A stretch of DNA of 64,000 nt from an uncultured Eubacteriales bacterium (GCA_902767565.1 CACXHY010000004.1:62001-126000); one strand, 5' to 3'. Counted from the stretch's first letter, positions 1-9,255 are shown. Notes: a model not told the origin generated them from the letters alone. Made by a program: numbers and translations.

Positions 1-65
1 GGATGGGGCGAAACGGTTTGGAGATCATCTGCTGACACGGCGCACAGAGCGGACTGAACAGTTAC
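1..65 (-). mobile_element. MITE-like element, partial (cut by window start)
   Basis: Reverse-oriented end of the dispersed 207-bp element. The terminal inverted repeat, read on the minus strand as GTAACTGTTCAGTC, lies at 52-65. The inner part matches the copies at 5632-5838 and 9438-9644. The rest lies outside the window. Confidence 0.7.
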
Positions 66-140
66 TCCGCTGAGCGGGTCGTTTTCGGGCCGGGGCGATA
101 GCGGGCGTGCCGGGGGCCCTCCTTTGCCGGTACGGGCATA

Positions 141-164
141 AAAGAAGCGCCGCCGAAGCGGCGC
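141..164 (-). terminator. Rho-independent terminator
   Basis: Seven-bp GC stem (GCGCCGC with GCGGCGC) around a four-base loop, followed on the minus strand by a T-rich tail (CTTCTTTTATG). It sits downstream of the isochorismatase-like gene and probably ends its transcript. Confidence 0.65.
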
Positions 165-208
165 GGGTCCCGTTGCCTCCGGTCCGTTGCCCCGGATGGC
201 GAAATGCG

Positions 209-727
209 TCATACGATCGTTGCGAACACACCGTCAAGCGCTGCGATGAATGCTTTCTGGACCATCTCCGCGGGGATCTTTTCGCCGTTCAGCTCCAGGT
301 CCATCGTGGCGCACGCGTCCGCGGCCAGCCTGACCCGATAGCCGTGATCCATCGCGGCCCGCACCGTGGTGTCCACGCACATATGGGTCATCATGCCGCA
401 GACGATCAGCGTGTCCACCCGCAGGCTTTTCAGATAGGCATCCAGCTCGGTCTGCAGGAAACTGTTCGGATATCGCTTGATGATCACCTTGTCTTCCGGG
501 CGCGGCCTGATCCGTTCGGATATCTCAGAACCGAAGGTCCCTTCCAGGAAGAACGTATCATCCGGCGGATTCAAGTGCCGGATATAGACGACGGGCCTGC
601 CGACGCTCCTGCTTTCGGCGATCAGTTCCCGGATCCGCCCTTCCGCTTCCAGCGGGCGGTACAGTTCATTGGATCCGCCGGGGAAATAGTCGTTCTGCAC
701 GTCGATGATCAACAGGGCTTCGTTCAT
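209..727 (-). CDS. Isochorismatase-like cysteine hydrolase
   Basis: A 172-aa protein of the isochorismatase-like cysteine hydrolase superfamily (nicotinamidase, isochorismatase, N-carbamoylsarcosine amidase group), a cytosolic hydrolase of amides or vinyl ethers. The catalytic triad is visible: Asp9 in LLIIDVQNDYF, Lys84 in the VIIKRYPNSF strand, and Cys117 in CGMMTHMCVDTTVRAA. Length is normal for the family. The ATG has a GAGGTG ribosome-binding site six bases upstream. It lies downstream of an ABC-transporter pair on the same strand with a 162-bp gap, and a hairpin terminator follows it. The substrate cannot be read from sequence; the family is often annotated as nicotinamidase-related without proof. 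Confidence 0.9.
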   Translation of the reverse strand: MNEALLIIDVQNDYFPGGSNELYRPLEAEGRIRELIAESRSVGRPVVYIRHLNPPDDTFFLEGTFGSEISERIRPRPEDKVIIKRYPNSFLQTELDAYLKSLRVDTLIVCGMMTHMCVDTTVRAAMDHGYRVRLAADACATMDLELNGEKIPAEMVQKAFIAALDGVFATIV

Positions 728-889
728 GATATCACCTCATAAGGCGCCGGTCCTTCTCCCGCGGTATCCGTCCGTGAAAGCTGCCGCGCGTGAATGTCCG
801 GGCCGCCGGAAGCCCGGATGGGCGGGCAGGCCCTCCCGGAAGCCCGACGCCGCTTTTTCTCCCGGATCGCGATCCGCGTCCCGTTCCCG

Positions 890-3229
890 TCACTTGAGGT
901 CGGAGAGTTTCAGGCTTCTGATCTTCCGGAAGGCGATGGAGTGGATGACCCAGGAGATCGCCGCGGTGATCCCGGCGGATGCGGCGAAGGAGATCCACAC
1001 CGCGTCGCGCGCGAACTGGATAGAGGGCTGCTCGACCTGCCGGATGATGAACGAACCCATCGCATTTCCGGCGAAAAGGCCGATGATGATGCCCAGCAGC
1101 GTGGTCGCGTAACTCTCCAGCGAGGCGAAGCGGATCGTTTCCCCGGTCGTATAGCCGTTGATCCGCATGATCGTCAGCTCGGTCTTTTTGTTGTTGACAT
1201 AAGTCGCGACAAGGTTCAGGAGAATGAAGCAGGCGATCATGAAAGCCATCCCGCCCAGAAGCAGGATCACCAGGTTCAGGATCATCGAGAACCCGTCAAA
1301 CATTTCCCGCTGCGAGTCGGTGGGCGTGCAGGCCAGATAGCCCGTCACCCCGGAGAGGCGCTGCCCGAGGGCTTCGGTTCCGCCTTCGGCGCGGACAAAG
1401 ACCGTGTTGATCGCCGCCGCCTCGCCGAGGCTCTCCTCCGCGTACGCGAGGCTGCAGAAAGCCGGAAACTCGAGGTAATTCTCCACCACGCCCGCGACGG
1501 TCATCTCGCGGCGGCGCATGGCGCTGTCATACACGATGAGCGGATCGCCGGCCTTTACGCCGTAGTATTCCGCAAAGCGGCGGCAGATCAGCAGGCCGCG
1601 TTCCGGGATCTCCCGCACCGCGCCGCTCCCGATGTCCTCCAGGAGAAAAAAGTCGGAAATGTCGCGCCGGTCGGTGCAGATCAGGCGGAATTCGCCGGAC
1701 TCGCCCCCGAATTCGAACGGCGCGTTCCGGGTCGAAGCCGGGAGCCCCTCCAGGCCGTCCGCGCGCAGGATCTCGCCGACCTCTTCCGCCGCATTCGCGT
1801 TCTGCGCCGGGTCGACCGCGACCTCTGCCCCGCAGCGCATGATCCCGCCGTACTGCCGCTCCGGCACACGGGAGATCGCATACTTCAGCGAGAAGCCGAT
1901 CATCATCAGCATACAGCACCCCGCGATGCTCGCGATGCTGACGAGGATGCGCTTCCGGTCGGTGCGCATGTTGCGGAGGATCAGCCGCAGATACAGCATC
2001 CCCCCGTCGCTTCCGCCCTGTTTGTGCAGGCCCGCGGACCGGCCCTTCATCAGCTCGACCGCCGTGGACTTCAGCAGGCGGCCGCAGGCGAGCGCGACGG
2101 CCAGGACGGCCAGCAGGAGGGCGCTCCCCGCGACGATGGCCGTAGGGAGCGGCAAAAAGGACATGACCCGCTCCTCAAACAGCAGCACCGTGCCGAAGAA
2201 CACCAGGATCAGCCGCTCGAAGATGAAATAGGCGATCAGGATGCCGAGGACAACGCCGGTCAGCGTCCCGCTGACGCCGAAGAGCAGGTATTTGCTCAGG
2301 ATCTCCCCGTTGCGCAGCCCCATGGCCTTTGAGGCGCCGACCAGTCTGCTCTCCTGCCCGATCAGGCGGTCGATGGTGGAATAGATCACCAGCGCGGCGA
2401 TCAGGATGAACAGCATCGAGAAGGTCAGGCTGATGACGTTCAGGTTTTCCGCGTTGTTCCGGATCACGAGGTAGCCGGCATTGGTGCGCAGGTCCATGAC
2501 GGCCCACCCGTCGTTCATGGCTTCGATGTCCGCCTTCGCGCGGTCCGCGTTCGCCTCCCATTCCGCTCCGAAGCGCGGGGTCTTGCCCTCTCCGACGCGG
2601 ACGAGCACGGCCGTGGCCGCCGTCTCCCCGATGAGACGTGTGTTGAAGGCCTCGCGGCTGACCAGGAGGGTCGGCTCGAACGAGATCATGTTCGACATGT
2701 GCTCGGCGGTGGTGAAAATGCCCGTCACCGTGTAGGTCCTGACGGCGATGATCCGATCCGCGGCACCGCCGCCGGCGGAGAGGGTGATCTGCGAGCCCAC
2801 CGCGTACCCCATCTCGTCGGCCAGCGCCTGCTCCACGGCGCACTCGCCGGCCGTCTCCGCAAAGCGGCCTTCCAGCAGCCGGGGCCGGTTCAGGCGCTCC
2901 GGCAGGGTCTGCAGCCTGATGTCCCGACAGGTTTCGTCATTGCAAACGCGGGAGGGGACGGACAGGATGCCCTCCGCGTCGGTCACGCCCGAGGCGCCGC
3001 GGATCTTCTCCACGTCCCGCGCGGACAGGAGCCCGTAAGCCGAGACCGTGATATCCCCGCAGTTCTGCGCGTTCAGGCAGGCCTCGGCGCTCAGGGTCAG
3101 TCCCTTCGCGCTGTAGAGGATCCCGAGGTACGCCGTGGCGGCCAGCAGCGCGATGATGATGATGGAGAGCCACGAGACCCATGAGCGGCGAATGGCCCGG
3201 ATGGCTTCCAGTCTTTGCGTCTTCTTCAT
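890..3229 (-). CDS. ABC transporter permease, FtsX/MacB type, double module
   Basis: A 779-aa membrane protein with two FtsX-type modules in tandem. The first has a transmembrane anchor at about residues 18-38, a large extracytoplasmic domain, and helices at about 265-285, 310-335 and 355-380. The second repeats this with an anchor at about 428-448 and C-terminal helices at about 655-765. This is the layout of Gram-positive exporter permeases used for peptides, lipids or antimicrobial resistance rather than nutrient import. The start lies 6 bp after the stop of the upstream ATPase gene and has only a weak GTGA-like site, so translational coupling is likely. The substrate is unknown. Confidence 0.88.
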   Translation of the reverse strand: MKKTQRLEAIRAIRRSWVSWLSIIIIALLAATAYLGILYSAKGLTLSAEACLNAQNCGDITVSAYGLLSARDVEKIRGASGVTDAEGILSVPSRVCNDETCRDIRLQTLPERLNRPRLLEGRFAETAGECAVEQALADEMGYAVGSQITLSAGGGAADRIIAVRTYTVTGIFTTAEHMSNMISFEPTLLVSREAFNTRLIGETAATAVLVRVGEGKTPRFGAEWEANADRAKADIEAMNDGWAVMDLRTNAGYLVIRNNAENLNVISLTFSMLFILIAALVIYSTIDRLIGQESRLVGASKAMGLRNGEILSKYLLFGVSGTLTGVVLGILIAYFIFERLILVFFGTVLLFEERVMSFLPLPTAIVAGSALLLAVLAVALACGRLLKSTAVELMKGRSAGLHKQGGSDGGMLYLRLILRNMRTDRKRILVSIASIAGCCMLMMIGFSLKYAISRVPERQYGGIMRCGAEVAVDPAQNANAAEEVGEILRADGLEGLPASTRNAPFEFGGESGEFRLICTDRRDISDFFLLEDIGSGAVREIPERGLLICRRFAEYYGVKAGDPLIVYDSAMRRREMTVAGVVENYLEFPAFCSLAYAEESLGEAAAINTVFVRAEGGTEALGQRLSGVTGYLACTPTDSQREMFDGFSMILNLVILLLGGMAFMIACFILLNLVATYVNNKKTELTIMRINGYTTGETIRFASLESYATTLLGIIIGLFAGNAMGSFIIRQVEQPSIQFARDAVWISFAASAGITAAISWVIHSIAFRKIRSLKLSDLK

Positions 3230-3235
3230 TCTCGT

Positions 3236-4453
3236 TCACCAGGAGAGGTCTTGCGCCCGGGCGGGCTCCCGGTTGATGCGGATGCCGGAGACCAGGCCGC
3301 CCCGGAGCTTCACGACGCGGTTCGCCATTCTCGCGATCTCGGGATTGTGAGTGATCATGACCACCGTGGTCTTTGAGCCGCGGACGATCTCTTCAAACAC
3401 GGTCAGCACTTCGATGCTCGTCCTGTAGTCCAGGGCGGCGGTCGGCTCGTCGGCAAAGATGATCTTCGGTCTTTTGACGATGGCCCGGGCGATGGACACG
3501 CGCTGCTGCTGGCCGCCGGAGAGCATGGACGGGAAGTGGTTCGCCCGATCGAGGAGACCCACCTTCTCAAGCGCCTCCCGGGGGGGCATCGGGTCGGGCA
3601 CCAGGTCCGCGAGGAAACGCACGTTTTCCAGCGCGGTCAGGTTCGGCATCAGGTTGTAGTCCTGAAAGACGAATCCGACATCGTTGCGGCGGAAGTTCGT
3701 CAGCTCACGGTCCGTCGGCGCGGAGAAGTCCCGGCCGTCGATGGTCAGGCTCCCCTCCGTCAGGCTGTCCATGCCCGCCATGATGTTCACGAGGGTGGAC
3801 TTTCCGCAGCCGGACTCGCCGAGGATCACGACGAACTCGCCCTCGTAGATGTTCAGGTTCAGGCCCCTGAGCACCATGGTCTCCTCGTCGCCCGAGCGGT
3901 AGCTCCTGACCAGGTCGCGCACCCGGATCAGCACCTTCCGTTCCTGCTTGGCGCGCTCAAGGCTGAATCCCTTCTCCGCGATCGTGATCGCCGAGATCGA
4001 GGCCATCCGGGTGCAGAGCTTGAGGTCCTCGTCGTCGTAGGCGCGGCCGTCCCGGGTGTTCGCCGCGACCAGGCAGCCGATGTTGCGCTCCAGGTCGTTC
4101 AGCGGGACGCAGATCAGGTTGCGGATGGCGACGCCCGTGTCGTCAAAGGCGGTCGCCTCGCCCTCCCCCGCCGCGTCCGCGATCATCCGGGGCCGGCCGT
4201 CGGCCGTGGTTTTGCCTTCGACGCCCTCGCCGGGGGTGACGCGGTGGTTGGTCAGGTCGGCGTGGCCGGTAAAGAAGACGGGATAGAGCGGCCCCTCCGC
4301 CCCGTCGCGGAGCCAGACCGCACCGATCTCGCTGTCCAGGAGCCTGAGCAGGATGTCCAGCGCTCCGGCCAGCGCATCCTCCAGATCCGACATATCCAGC
4401 AGCTGCTCAAGAAGTTCCATGGTGGCCTGCGCCAGTCTGCTCCCGGCTGCCAT
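3236..4453 (-). CDS. GAF domain-ABC ATPase fusion
   Basis: A 405-aa protein with an N-terminal GAF domain (about residues 10-160) followed by a MacB/LolD-type ABC ATPase (about 175-395). The ATPase has Walker A GESGCGKST (212-220), Q-loop VFQDYN, signature LSGGQQQR (311-318), Walker B IIFADEP and switch THN. Enzymes of this type normally are about 230 aa, so the GAF domain is an addition. GAF domains bind small ligands or signals, so direct allosteric gating of the exporter is a reasonable inference. It is coupled to the FtsX-type permease 6 bp downstream. The start ATG follows AGGAAAGG at a rather long spacing of about 12 bases. Confidence 0.88.
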   Translation of the reverse strand: MAAGSRLAQATMELLEQLLDMSDLEDALAGALDILLRLLDSEIGAVWLRDGAEGPLYPVFFTGHADLTNHRVTPGEGVEGKTTADGRPRMIADAAGEGEATAFDDTGVAIRNLICVPLNDLERNIGCLVAANTRDGRAYDDEDLKLCTRMASISAITIAEKGFSLERAKQERKVLIRVRDLVRSYRSGDEETMVLRGLNLNIYEGEFVVILGESGCGKSTLVNIMAGMDSLTEGSLTIDGRDFSAPTDRELTNFRRNDVGFVFQDYNLMPNLTALENVRFLADLVPDPMPPREALEKVGLLDRANHFPSMLSGGQQQRVSIARAIVKRPKIIFADEPTAALDYRTSIEVLTVFEEIVRGSKTTVVMITHNPEIARMANRVVKLRGGLVSGIRINREPARAQDLSW

Positions 4454-4555
4454 ACGCGGTCACGACCTTTCCTGTGTGTTCATGCGAAACGGAACCGATC
4501 GGCGGGGACTGTGAAGAGAATGACGGCGGAAGGCGGCTGTTCGGTCCGCCGTTCG

Positions 4556-5494
4556 TCATGCCTTTTCAAGGCGTTTGAACAGCCAGGGAAAGATGAACGA
4601 CACATAAAGCATCTGCAGGAAGCACGACACAAAGGCGCCGGCCGCACCGCCGATCCAGTCCTTGAGCGCGGGCACGAGGATCAGGCTGACGGCATAATAG
4701 CTCAGCAGGCCGAACACGAGCCGCGCGGCCCTCCGCTTCATGGAGACGTCGGTGGAAAACCGGACGAACCGCCGCTCCAGGATCCACCCGGACAGGAAAG
4801 CGACGCACCAGCCGACGCCCTTGAAGGTGTCGGTGGCCATCTTCGCCCCGTCCACCAGCACTTTCCCGGCCTCGTCTCTGTCGACGGGATAGGGCTTGAC
4901 GGCGGCGTATGCGGCCACCGCGACCGCGATCGCGATGCCGATGCCCGCCACCCAAAGGTCTTTTTCGGGATGGTCCGTTACCCATTGCATCAGCTTCACG
5001 GTCAGGAACATGACCAGGGCTCCGGCCGCGATCCCGACCAGAACGTCCTGCGGGGTATGGACGCCGAGATAGATGCGGCTGAACGCCACGAGGACGACAA
5101 GGGACCCCAGCACGACGCGCAGCGACCGGGGGAGGTCTTTGCGGACCGCCCCGCCTCCGAAAACCGTCGCCGCGTTCATCGTATGCCCGCTGGGAAACGA
5201 ATAGCCCGTCGCCGTGGTGACGGAATCGCCGTACGGCACGACGCGCGCGTCCCTGATCCACGGCCGGTAAGCGCAGGCTGTCACTTTCAGCATGCCGTTG
5301 ACCAGCCGGTTGCCGCTCCAGCCCATCAGAAAATACGTGCCGATCTCCTTGCTGAAGCACCAGTAGATCAGCGCCATGATCACGAGGGCCGTATTCAGTT
5401 CACCCAGCCAGGTCATCTTTGAAAGGAAACCGGTGAGAAATGCGCCGGCGCCGTTCCTGAAATCCTGCAGCCCCAGAAGAATGCTGATATCCAC
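4556..5494 (-). CDS. PAP2-family membrane phosphatase
   Basis: A 312-aa polytopic membrane protein of the PAP2 phosphatase family, which dephosphorylates lipid phosphates such as undecaprenyl pyrophosphate or phosphatidic acid at the outer face of the membrane. Two signature motifs are clear: SFPSGHTMNAATVF and SRIYLGVHTPQDV, with the catalytic histidines. The first motif is represented by the RPWIRDARV region, which looks divergent. It is longer than minimal PAP2 enzymes because of a C-terminal set of four or so extra helices. The start codon is GTG, preceded by AGAAGGA. It lies just upstream of the GAF-ABC/permease pair on the same strand, with a 100-bp gap. The precise lipid substrate is not predictable. 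Confidence 0.88.
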   Translation of the reverse strand: MDISILLGLQDFRNGAGAFLTGFLSKMTWLGELNTALVIMALIYWCFSKEIGTYFLMGWSGNRLVNGMLKVTACAYRPWIRDARVVPYGDSVTTATGYSFPSGHTMNAATVFGGGAVRKDLPRSLRVVLGSLVVLVAFSRIYLGVHTPQDVLVGIAAGALVMFLTVKLMQWVTDHPEKDLWVAGIGIAIAVAVAAYAAVKPYPVDRDEAGKVLVDGAKMATDTFKGVGWCVAFLSGWILERRFVRFSTDVSMKRRAARLVFGLLSYYAVSLILVPALKDWIGGAAGAFVSCFLQMLYVSFIFPWLFKRLEKA

Positions 5495-5631
5495 GCTTTT
5501 CCTTCTCCGTGTCCCGGCCTGCCGATCAGCGCGCAGATCGTTTCGGGGCCATCCTTTCGTCGGATATCCCGATGATCCGGATCGGTCGGCTTGCCGCTTT
5601 CATCACGATGCCGTCCTATCGTGACGCTGTC

Positions 5632-5838
5632 GTAACTGTTCAGTCCGCCGTGTGTTTTGTGCCGGCCAACGTTTTCCGAACCGCTGCCCCCATCCCCCTG
5701 CTCCCTTCCCGCGGGGAGGGGGGAGAAGAGAGCGCGGGCCCGCGGCCCGCACCCGCCGCACATGGCTCGCATGGATGAAAACCGATCCGTGCGTTTCCTG
5801 TCCGTCCATGCGGGTCTGCCGACCGACCGAACAGTCAC
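5632..5838 (+). mobile_element. MITE-like element, 207 bp, intact
   Basis: Begins GTAACTGTTCAGTC and ends with the inverted copy GACCGAACAGTCAC, giving about 14-bp terminal inverted repeats. The hexamer GCTGTC is present immediately on both sides (5626-5631 and 5839-5844), a likely target-site duplication. The interior holds GC-rich palindromes and no open frame, so it is non-autonomous. Confidence 0.75.
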
Positions 5839-5877
5839 GCTGTCTTCATGAGATCGCCTTTGCGTCATTGTTTCGCG

Positions 5878-6005
5878 GCAACCGTTCGGTCCGCCCCGGG
5901 TACTGCGTCGGCAGACGATCTCCGAACCGATCCGTCCCCCTGCCCCATCCCCGGGGAAGGGGGGAACAGCGTGCGGGCCCGCGGCCCACGCCCGCCGGGC
6001 AGGGC
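5878..6005 (+). repeat. Degenerate MITE-like copy
   Basis: A second, diverged copy follows the intact one after 39 bp. It starts with a decayed terminal repeat (GCAACCGTTCGGTC), keeps the CAGACGATCTCCGAACCG region and the central GC palindromes, and lacks the right end. Apart from these two copies the 5495-6075 gap contains nothing recognisable. Confidence 0.55.
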
Positions 6006-6075
6006 TCCCGGACCCGGCGCCGACGGTTCTCCATCGATCGTCGGCGGTCCGGGATCATCGCATCCGTTTCCGGTT

Positions 6076-7551
6076 TCAGCTCCCGAGCTCGGAAAGAAGG
6101 TCCAGGGCTGCGTGCCAGCAGATCCCGGCCGCCGCGTTTCCCGTTGCTCCGGATGAACAGATCTCATCCTGCAGCGCGTCCATCCTCTCCCTGATGACGG
6201 CGGCGGACTCTTCATCCTCCCGGGCGATATGCTCCAGCCTGGTGAAGACCCAGTACCATGAATCCCGCCAGCCCTCCGGATAGAAGGCCCAGGTCCCGCT
6301 GCTCCTGCCGTAATACAGGCCTTCGGCGGGCTTTTCGTCCACCGGATCCGGCATGCCGGTGGACGCATGGAACGCCGCAAGCACTTCCACCGTCTCCATC
6401 GGATAGTACGGCACAAAAACGCCGGTCCGATTGTCCGCCATCGACACCCATTCCACCGTGCCGTGCGCCGTGCCGTCGCTGATCTGGAAGATGTGCGTTT
6501 CCAGGCTCCTGTTCTTGCTGATCGGCTCCCGCTGAAAGAACGCCATCACATCCCTGACGCTCAGTTTCCCCTTCAGGCGGATATTGGTATACGGCGCGAC
6601 CGTCCTTCCTCCCGCATCCACATTGCTGATCCGGAACGCGCTGCCGTCGATCCCGGAACGCGTCAGGTCCTCGGGATACACAGCCTCCCCGTACAGATAA
6701 TTCAGGCCTGCGGCCAGCCGAAGATAGCACGAATCAGGCGCATCATCGAAGGAAGCCGCATAGTCGATCAGCCCCGCTTCCGCGTCCCCGACAAAGGTTC
6801 CCGCCCTGACGGCGGTTTCGATCAATCCGTCGGACGCGACCACGTTTTCGTGATCATTTATATCCACAAGGCCGATAACGGAGATATTGGGGCATACGAA
6901 CAGGAGGTCCGGACTCAGCCTGACCGCAAGATACTGCGTTCCGCTCAGGTTCTCGATATACCAGACCTCGTCGCTGTCGGCCACGATCACGCTTCCGGCT
7001 CCGCATGCTCCCGTGGTCGCGTAGATGGAGGTCAGCAGCAGCATCGCTTCCCGGGCGGAGGACGCTTCGCTGAGCAATATGGTGGGGATCTCGGCCTCCT
7101 CGATCCCCGATTCCGTGTTGAACGGATCGACGGCCGCGACCGCCTCTTTTTCCACCAGCGTCTCCGTGGCCGTCACGCTGACGCCCCTGCTGTTGGTTCC
7201 GGCGGCCTGATAGGGCGTATGGGCGTGCGTTCCCCCGCAGTCCGGACAGATCCCCTGCGAATTGTTGTCGCAGAACGCCGTATACCCATAGCTGTCATGG
7301 GTAAAAGTCCAGGTGAATCCATAGCAGCCCGTATAGACTTCTCCGCTCCTGTGCGTGCCTTCCGGGATCACGTCAAAGAGCTTCGGCCACCCCTCGTCAG
7401 AGTAGAACTCTTCCAGTCGCGCGAAAATCGTGCTTCCGTCCTCCGTCAGCTCCGACCCGGCATAGATCGCCGTGCATGCAAGCGCTCCCGGCGAAAAGGA
7501 CGCGGCGAGAAGAATGGCCGCCAGAAATACGGAAACTCTCTTTTTCAGCAT
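6076..7551 (-). CDS. Secreted C69-family dipeptidase
   Basis: A 491-aa peptidase of family C69 (PepD-like Ntn hydrolase). The signal peptide (MLKKRVSVFLAAILLAASF...) is cut so that the mature protein starts with the nucleophilic Cys of ALA-CTAIYAGSELTEDGS, as expected for an N-terminal-nucleophile enzyme. Other family motifs are visible, such as ANSRGVSVTATETL (as TNSRGVSVTATE) and GDGTAHGTVEW (as DGTAHGTVEWV). The start was placed at the ATG at 7551, before the signal sequence and after AAGGGGGAA; the frame stays open upstream but that part has no family features. It probably degrades peptides outside the membrane. The gene follows an L,D-transpeptidase gene on the same strand, with a GC hairpin between them. 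Confidence 0.88.
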   Translation of the reverse strand: MLKKRVSVFLAAILLAASFSPGALACTAIYAGSELTEDGSTIFARLEEFYSDEGWPKLFDVIPEGTHRSGEVYTGCYGFTWTFTHDSYGYTAFCDNNSQGICPDCGGTHAHTPYQAAGTNSRGVSVTATETLVEKEAVAAVDPFNTESGIEEAEIPTILLSEASSAREAMLLLTSIYATTGACGAGSVIVADSDEVWYIENLSGTQYLAVRLSPDLLFVCPNISVIGLVDINDHENVVASDGLIETAVRAGTFVGDAEAGLIDYAASFDDAPDSCYLRLAAGLNYLYGEAVYPEDLTRSGIDGSAFRISNVDAGGRTVAPYTNIRLKGKLSVRDVMAFFQREPISKNRSLETHIFQISDGTAHGTVEWVSMADNRTGVFVPYYPMETVEVLAAFHASTGMPDPVDEKPAEGLYYGRSSGTWAFYPEGWRDSWYWVFTRLEHIAREDEESAAVIRERMDALQDEICSSGATGNAAAGICWHAALDLLSELGS

Positions 7552-7644
7552 GAGCAGCGTTCCCCCTTCATGCCGCGGCCGACGGGAAGCGCGCAAGAGG
7601 AAGAACGCTTCCGGACAGCCGGCGGCCGGCAGAGCGGCAGACGC

Positions 7645-7675
7645 AGAGCCCCGGCAGCCGGATGCCCGGGGCTCT
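7645..7675. terminator. GC hairpin, possible weak terminator
   Basis: Ten-bp inverted repeat AGAGCCCCGG and CCGGGGCTCT with an 11-base loop between the L,D-transpeptidase and peptidase genes. There is no good T-run on either strand, so it may be a processing or pause site rather than a terminator. Confidence 0.4.
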
Positions 7676-7706
7676 TTCGGCCGGCCGCAGATCCATTTCC
7701 CGCGCG

Positions 7707-8441
7707 TCAGAAGCTTCCGCCCAGGTTCTCCAGCGAATCGATGACCACCACGCAGTCCGGAGAAACGTGCTGCATCACAAAGTACATCTGTTCCATGGGG
7801 ATCGCGACGCAGCCGCCGGTATAAGGCTTCCGGTCGCCCAGGCAGTGCAGGAAAATGGCGGAGCCCAGGCCGGGCGTGCCCTCGGCGTTGTAACTGATGT
7901 TCAGGCAATACTGGTACTGATAGGTGTAATCCATGATGTGCTCGCTGTCTTCCAGGTTCAGATCGGGATACTCCGTCAGGCTGACCAGTTCGTTATAGCG
8001 CATGCCTTCCCGCCCGTCCCCGGACCAGCAGGTGTTTTCGTCCGCCTGCACATAGGGGATGGCGCAGCCGGGGTCCGGGGCGATGCCGAAGGCCCGGTTG
8101 AAGGAGAATACGCCCACGGGCGTCATGCCGTCGCCTTCCCTCGTCTTTCCAAGGCCGTTCCTGCCGATGAAGCCCGGGGTGGACATCGTCATCCTCCATG
8201 TGCCGTCCGCGTCTTTTTCATGCAGAGAGATCCAGGCCGTGGTGCCTTCATAGGCCGCCACCACGAAGATCTGCTCCGCCTGCTGCGCTTCCGCCAGGGC
8301 GATCACCCAATCGGGGGAAGCCTCCGCGTCCAGGCCGATGGTTTCGCGAGGGGTCTGCAGCGCCGCGCCGGTGGCTTCGGCGTATGCGGCGGCTGAGATC
8401 GTCAGGCAGAAGATCATGACCAGGCAAATCATCTTTTTCAT
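7707..8441 (-). CDS. L,D-transpeptidase (YkuD domain), secreted
   Basis: A 244-aa exported protein with a signal peptide (residues 1-22, ending AAAYAEA) and a YkuD catalytic domain over the C-terminal half. The active-site block is clear: the histidine of IFLHCLGDRKPYTGG followed by the cysteine of GGCVAIPMEQM. Such enzymes form 3-3 cross-links in peptidoglycan or attach proteins to it, acting at the cell surface. The ATG is preceded by GGAGG with good spacing. It lies between a secreted protein of unknown function and a C69 peptidase on the same strand, which suggests a cell-envelope cluster, though co-transcription is not proven. Confidence 0.9.
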   Translation of the reverse strand: MKKMICLVMIFCLTISAAAYAEATGAALQTPRETIGLDAEASPDWVIALAEAQQAEQIFVVAAYEGTTAWISLHEKDADGTWRMTMSTPGFIGRNGLGKTREGDGMTPVGVFSFNRAFGIAPDPGCAIPYVQADENTCWSGDGREGMRYNELVSLTEYPDLNLEDSEHIMDYTYQYQYCLNISYNAEGTPGLGSAIFLHCLGDRKPYTGGCVAIPMEQMYFVMQHVSPDCVVVIDSLENLGGSF

Positions 8442-8505
8442 TTCTTTTTCCTCCGTTCATTCGGATCTTTCCGTGTTTTCCCGGTTTGTATAACCAACGA
8501 TGCCT

Positions 8506-9255
8506 TCATTCAGCCGGCCAGATCCGGATGAAGTCCAGTTCGCCGATCACATAATCATGCGTCGAGTCGTATCCCGCAAGCCCGGTCCCATCCCGATACT
8601 TCATCGTGCGGTGGATCGTAAGCACGGAGTTTGCGGTGAATCCCGGGTCCGTGACCGCGTAGTCCCCGCTGCTGAACAGCACGACGCCCTGCCCGCCGAC
8701 GATCGCATACTGCTCGAATGACCCGTCGTCATAGTAGAACCAGATGGTCGGCAGGTATTCCTCGCTTCCGTCCGCTTTTGCCAGTTTCTGTTTGTTCACC
8801 TGCATGAAAGCCGCCGTAAGCTTCAGATCCGGCCGGATGTTGTTCGGATACAGGCAATAGTCCGCCACCCGGTCCAGGTTGATATCGTAGGTGAGATCGG
8901 CTGTTTCCAGCACGTGATCCGCAGTGTGGAACCGCTGCGCGTGGATCGTCAGGATATGCGGCGAATCATACTGCCAGCCCGGTGCGTTCCAGTCAAAATC
9001 GACCTCGAACGTCCCGCCGGAATAGATCTCGTACCGATCGTCATGATCCACATACTGGATATAGGTGAAATCATGATACAGGAAAACCACGGTGTCCGCC
9101 AGTTCCTTCGAATGATCGGCCTCGGTGATGATCTGGGCCTCCGGACAGAAAAAGACAGCCAGGATCTCAGCCTCTCCGCCCTTTTCGGCCGCCGCGCCGC
9201 ACACCGCGCACAGCAATGCGATCATCGCCAGCAAGGCAATCCTTTTTTTCAACAC
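8506..9255 (-). CDS. Secreted protein of unknown function
   Basis: A 249-aa protein that I do not recognise. The start is GTG at 9255, seven bases after AAAGGAGG, giving a signal peptide MLKKRIALLAMIALLCAVCGAAAE. The mature part is predicted to be beta-rich, with many aromatic and aspartate residues (TVVFLYHDFTYIQYVD, FEVDFDWNAPGWQYD, LPTIWFYYDDGSFEQY), which looks like an extracytoplasmic beta-barrel or lipocalin-like fold, but this is impression only. No catalytic motif is evident. It has its own promoter and precedes the L,D-transpeptidase gene by 64 bp. Confidence 0.75.
   Translation of the reverse strand: MLKKRIALLAMIALLCAVCGAAAEKGGEAEILAVFFCPEAQIITEADHSKELADTVVFLYHDFTYIQYVDHDDRYEIYSGGTFEVDFDWNAPGWQYDSPHILTIHAQRFHTADHVLETADLTYDINLDRVADYCLYPNNIRPDLKLTAAFMQVNKQKLAKADGSEEYLPTIWFYYDDGSFEQYAIVGGQGVVLFSSGDYAVTDPGFTANSVLTIHRTMKYRDGTGLAGYDSTHDYVIGELDFIRIWPAE

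Noticed and set aside
6076-7908. Longer version of the C69 peptidase starting at 7908
   Set aside because: The first 119 codons are the antisense of the neighbouring L,D-transpeptidase and intergenic region; the signal peptide and ribosome-binding site place the start at 7551.
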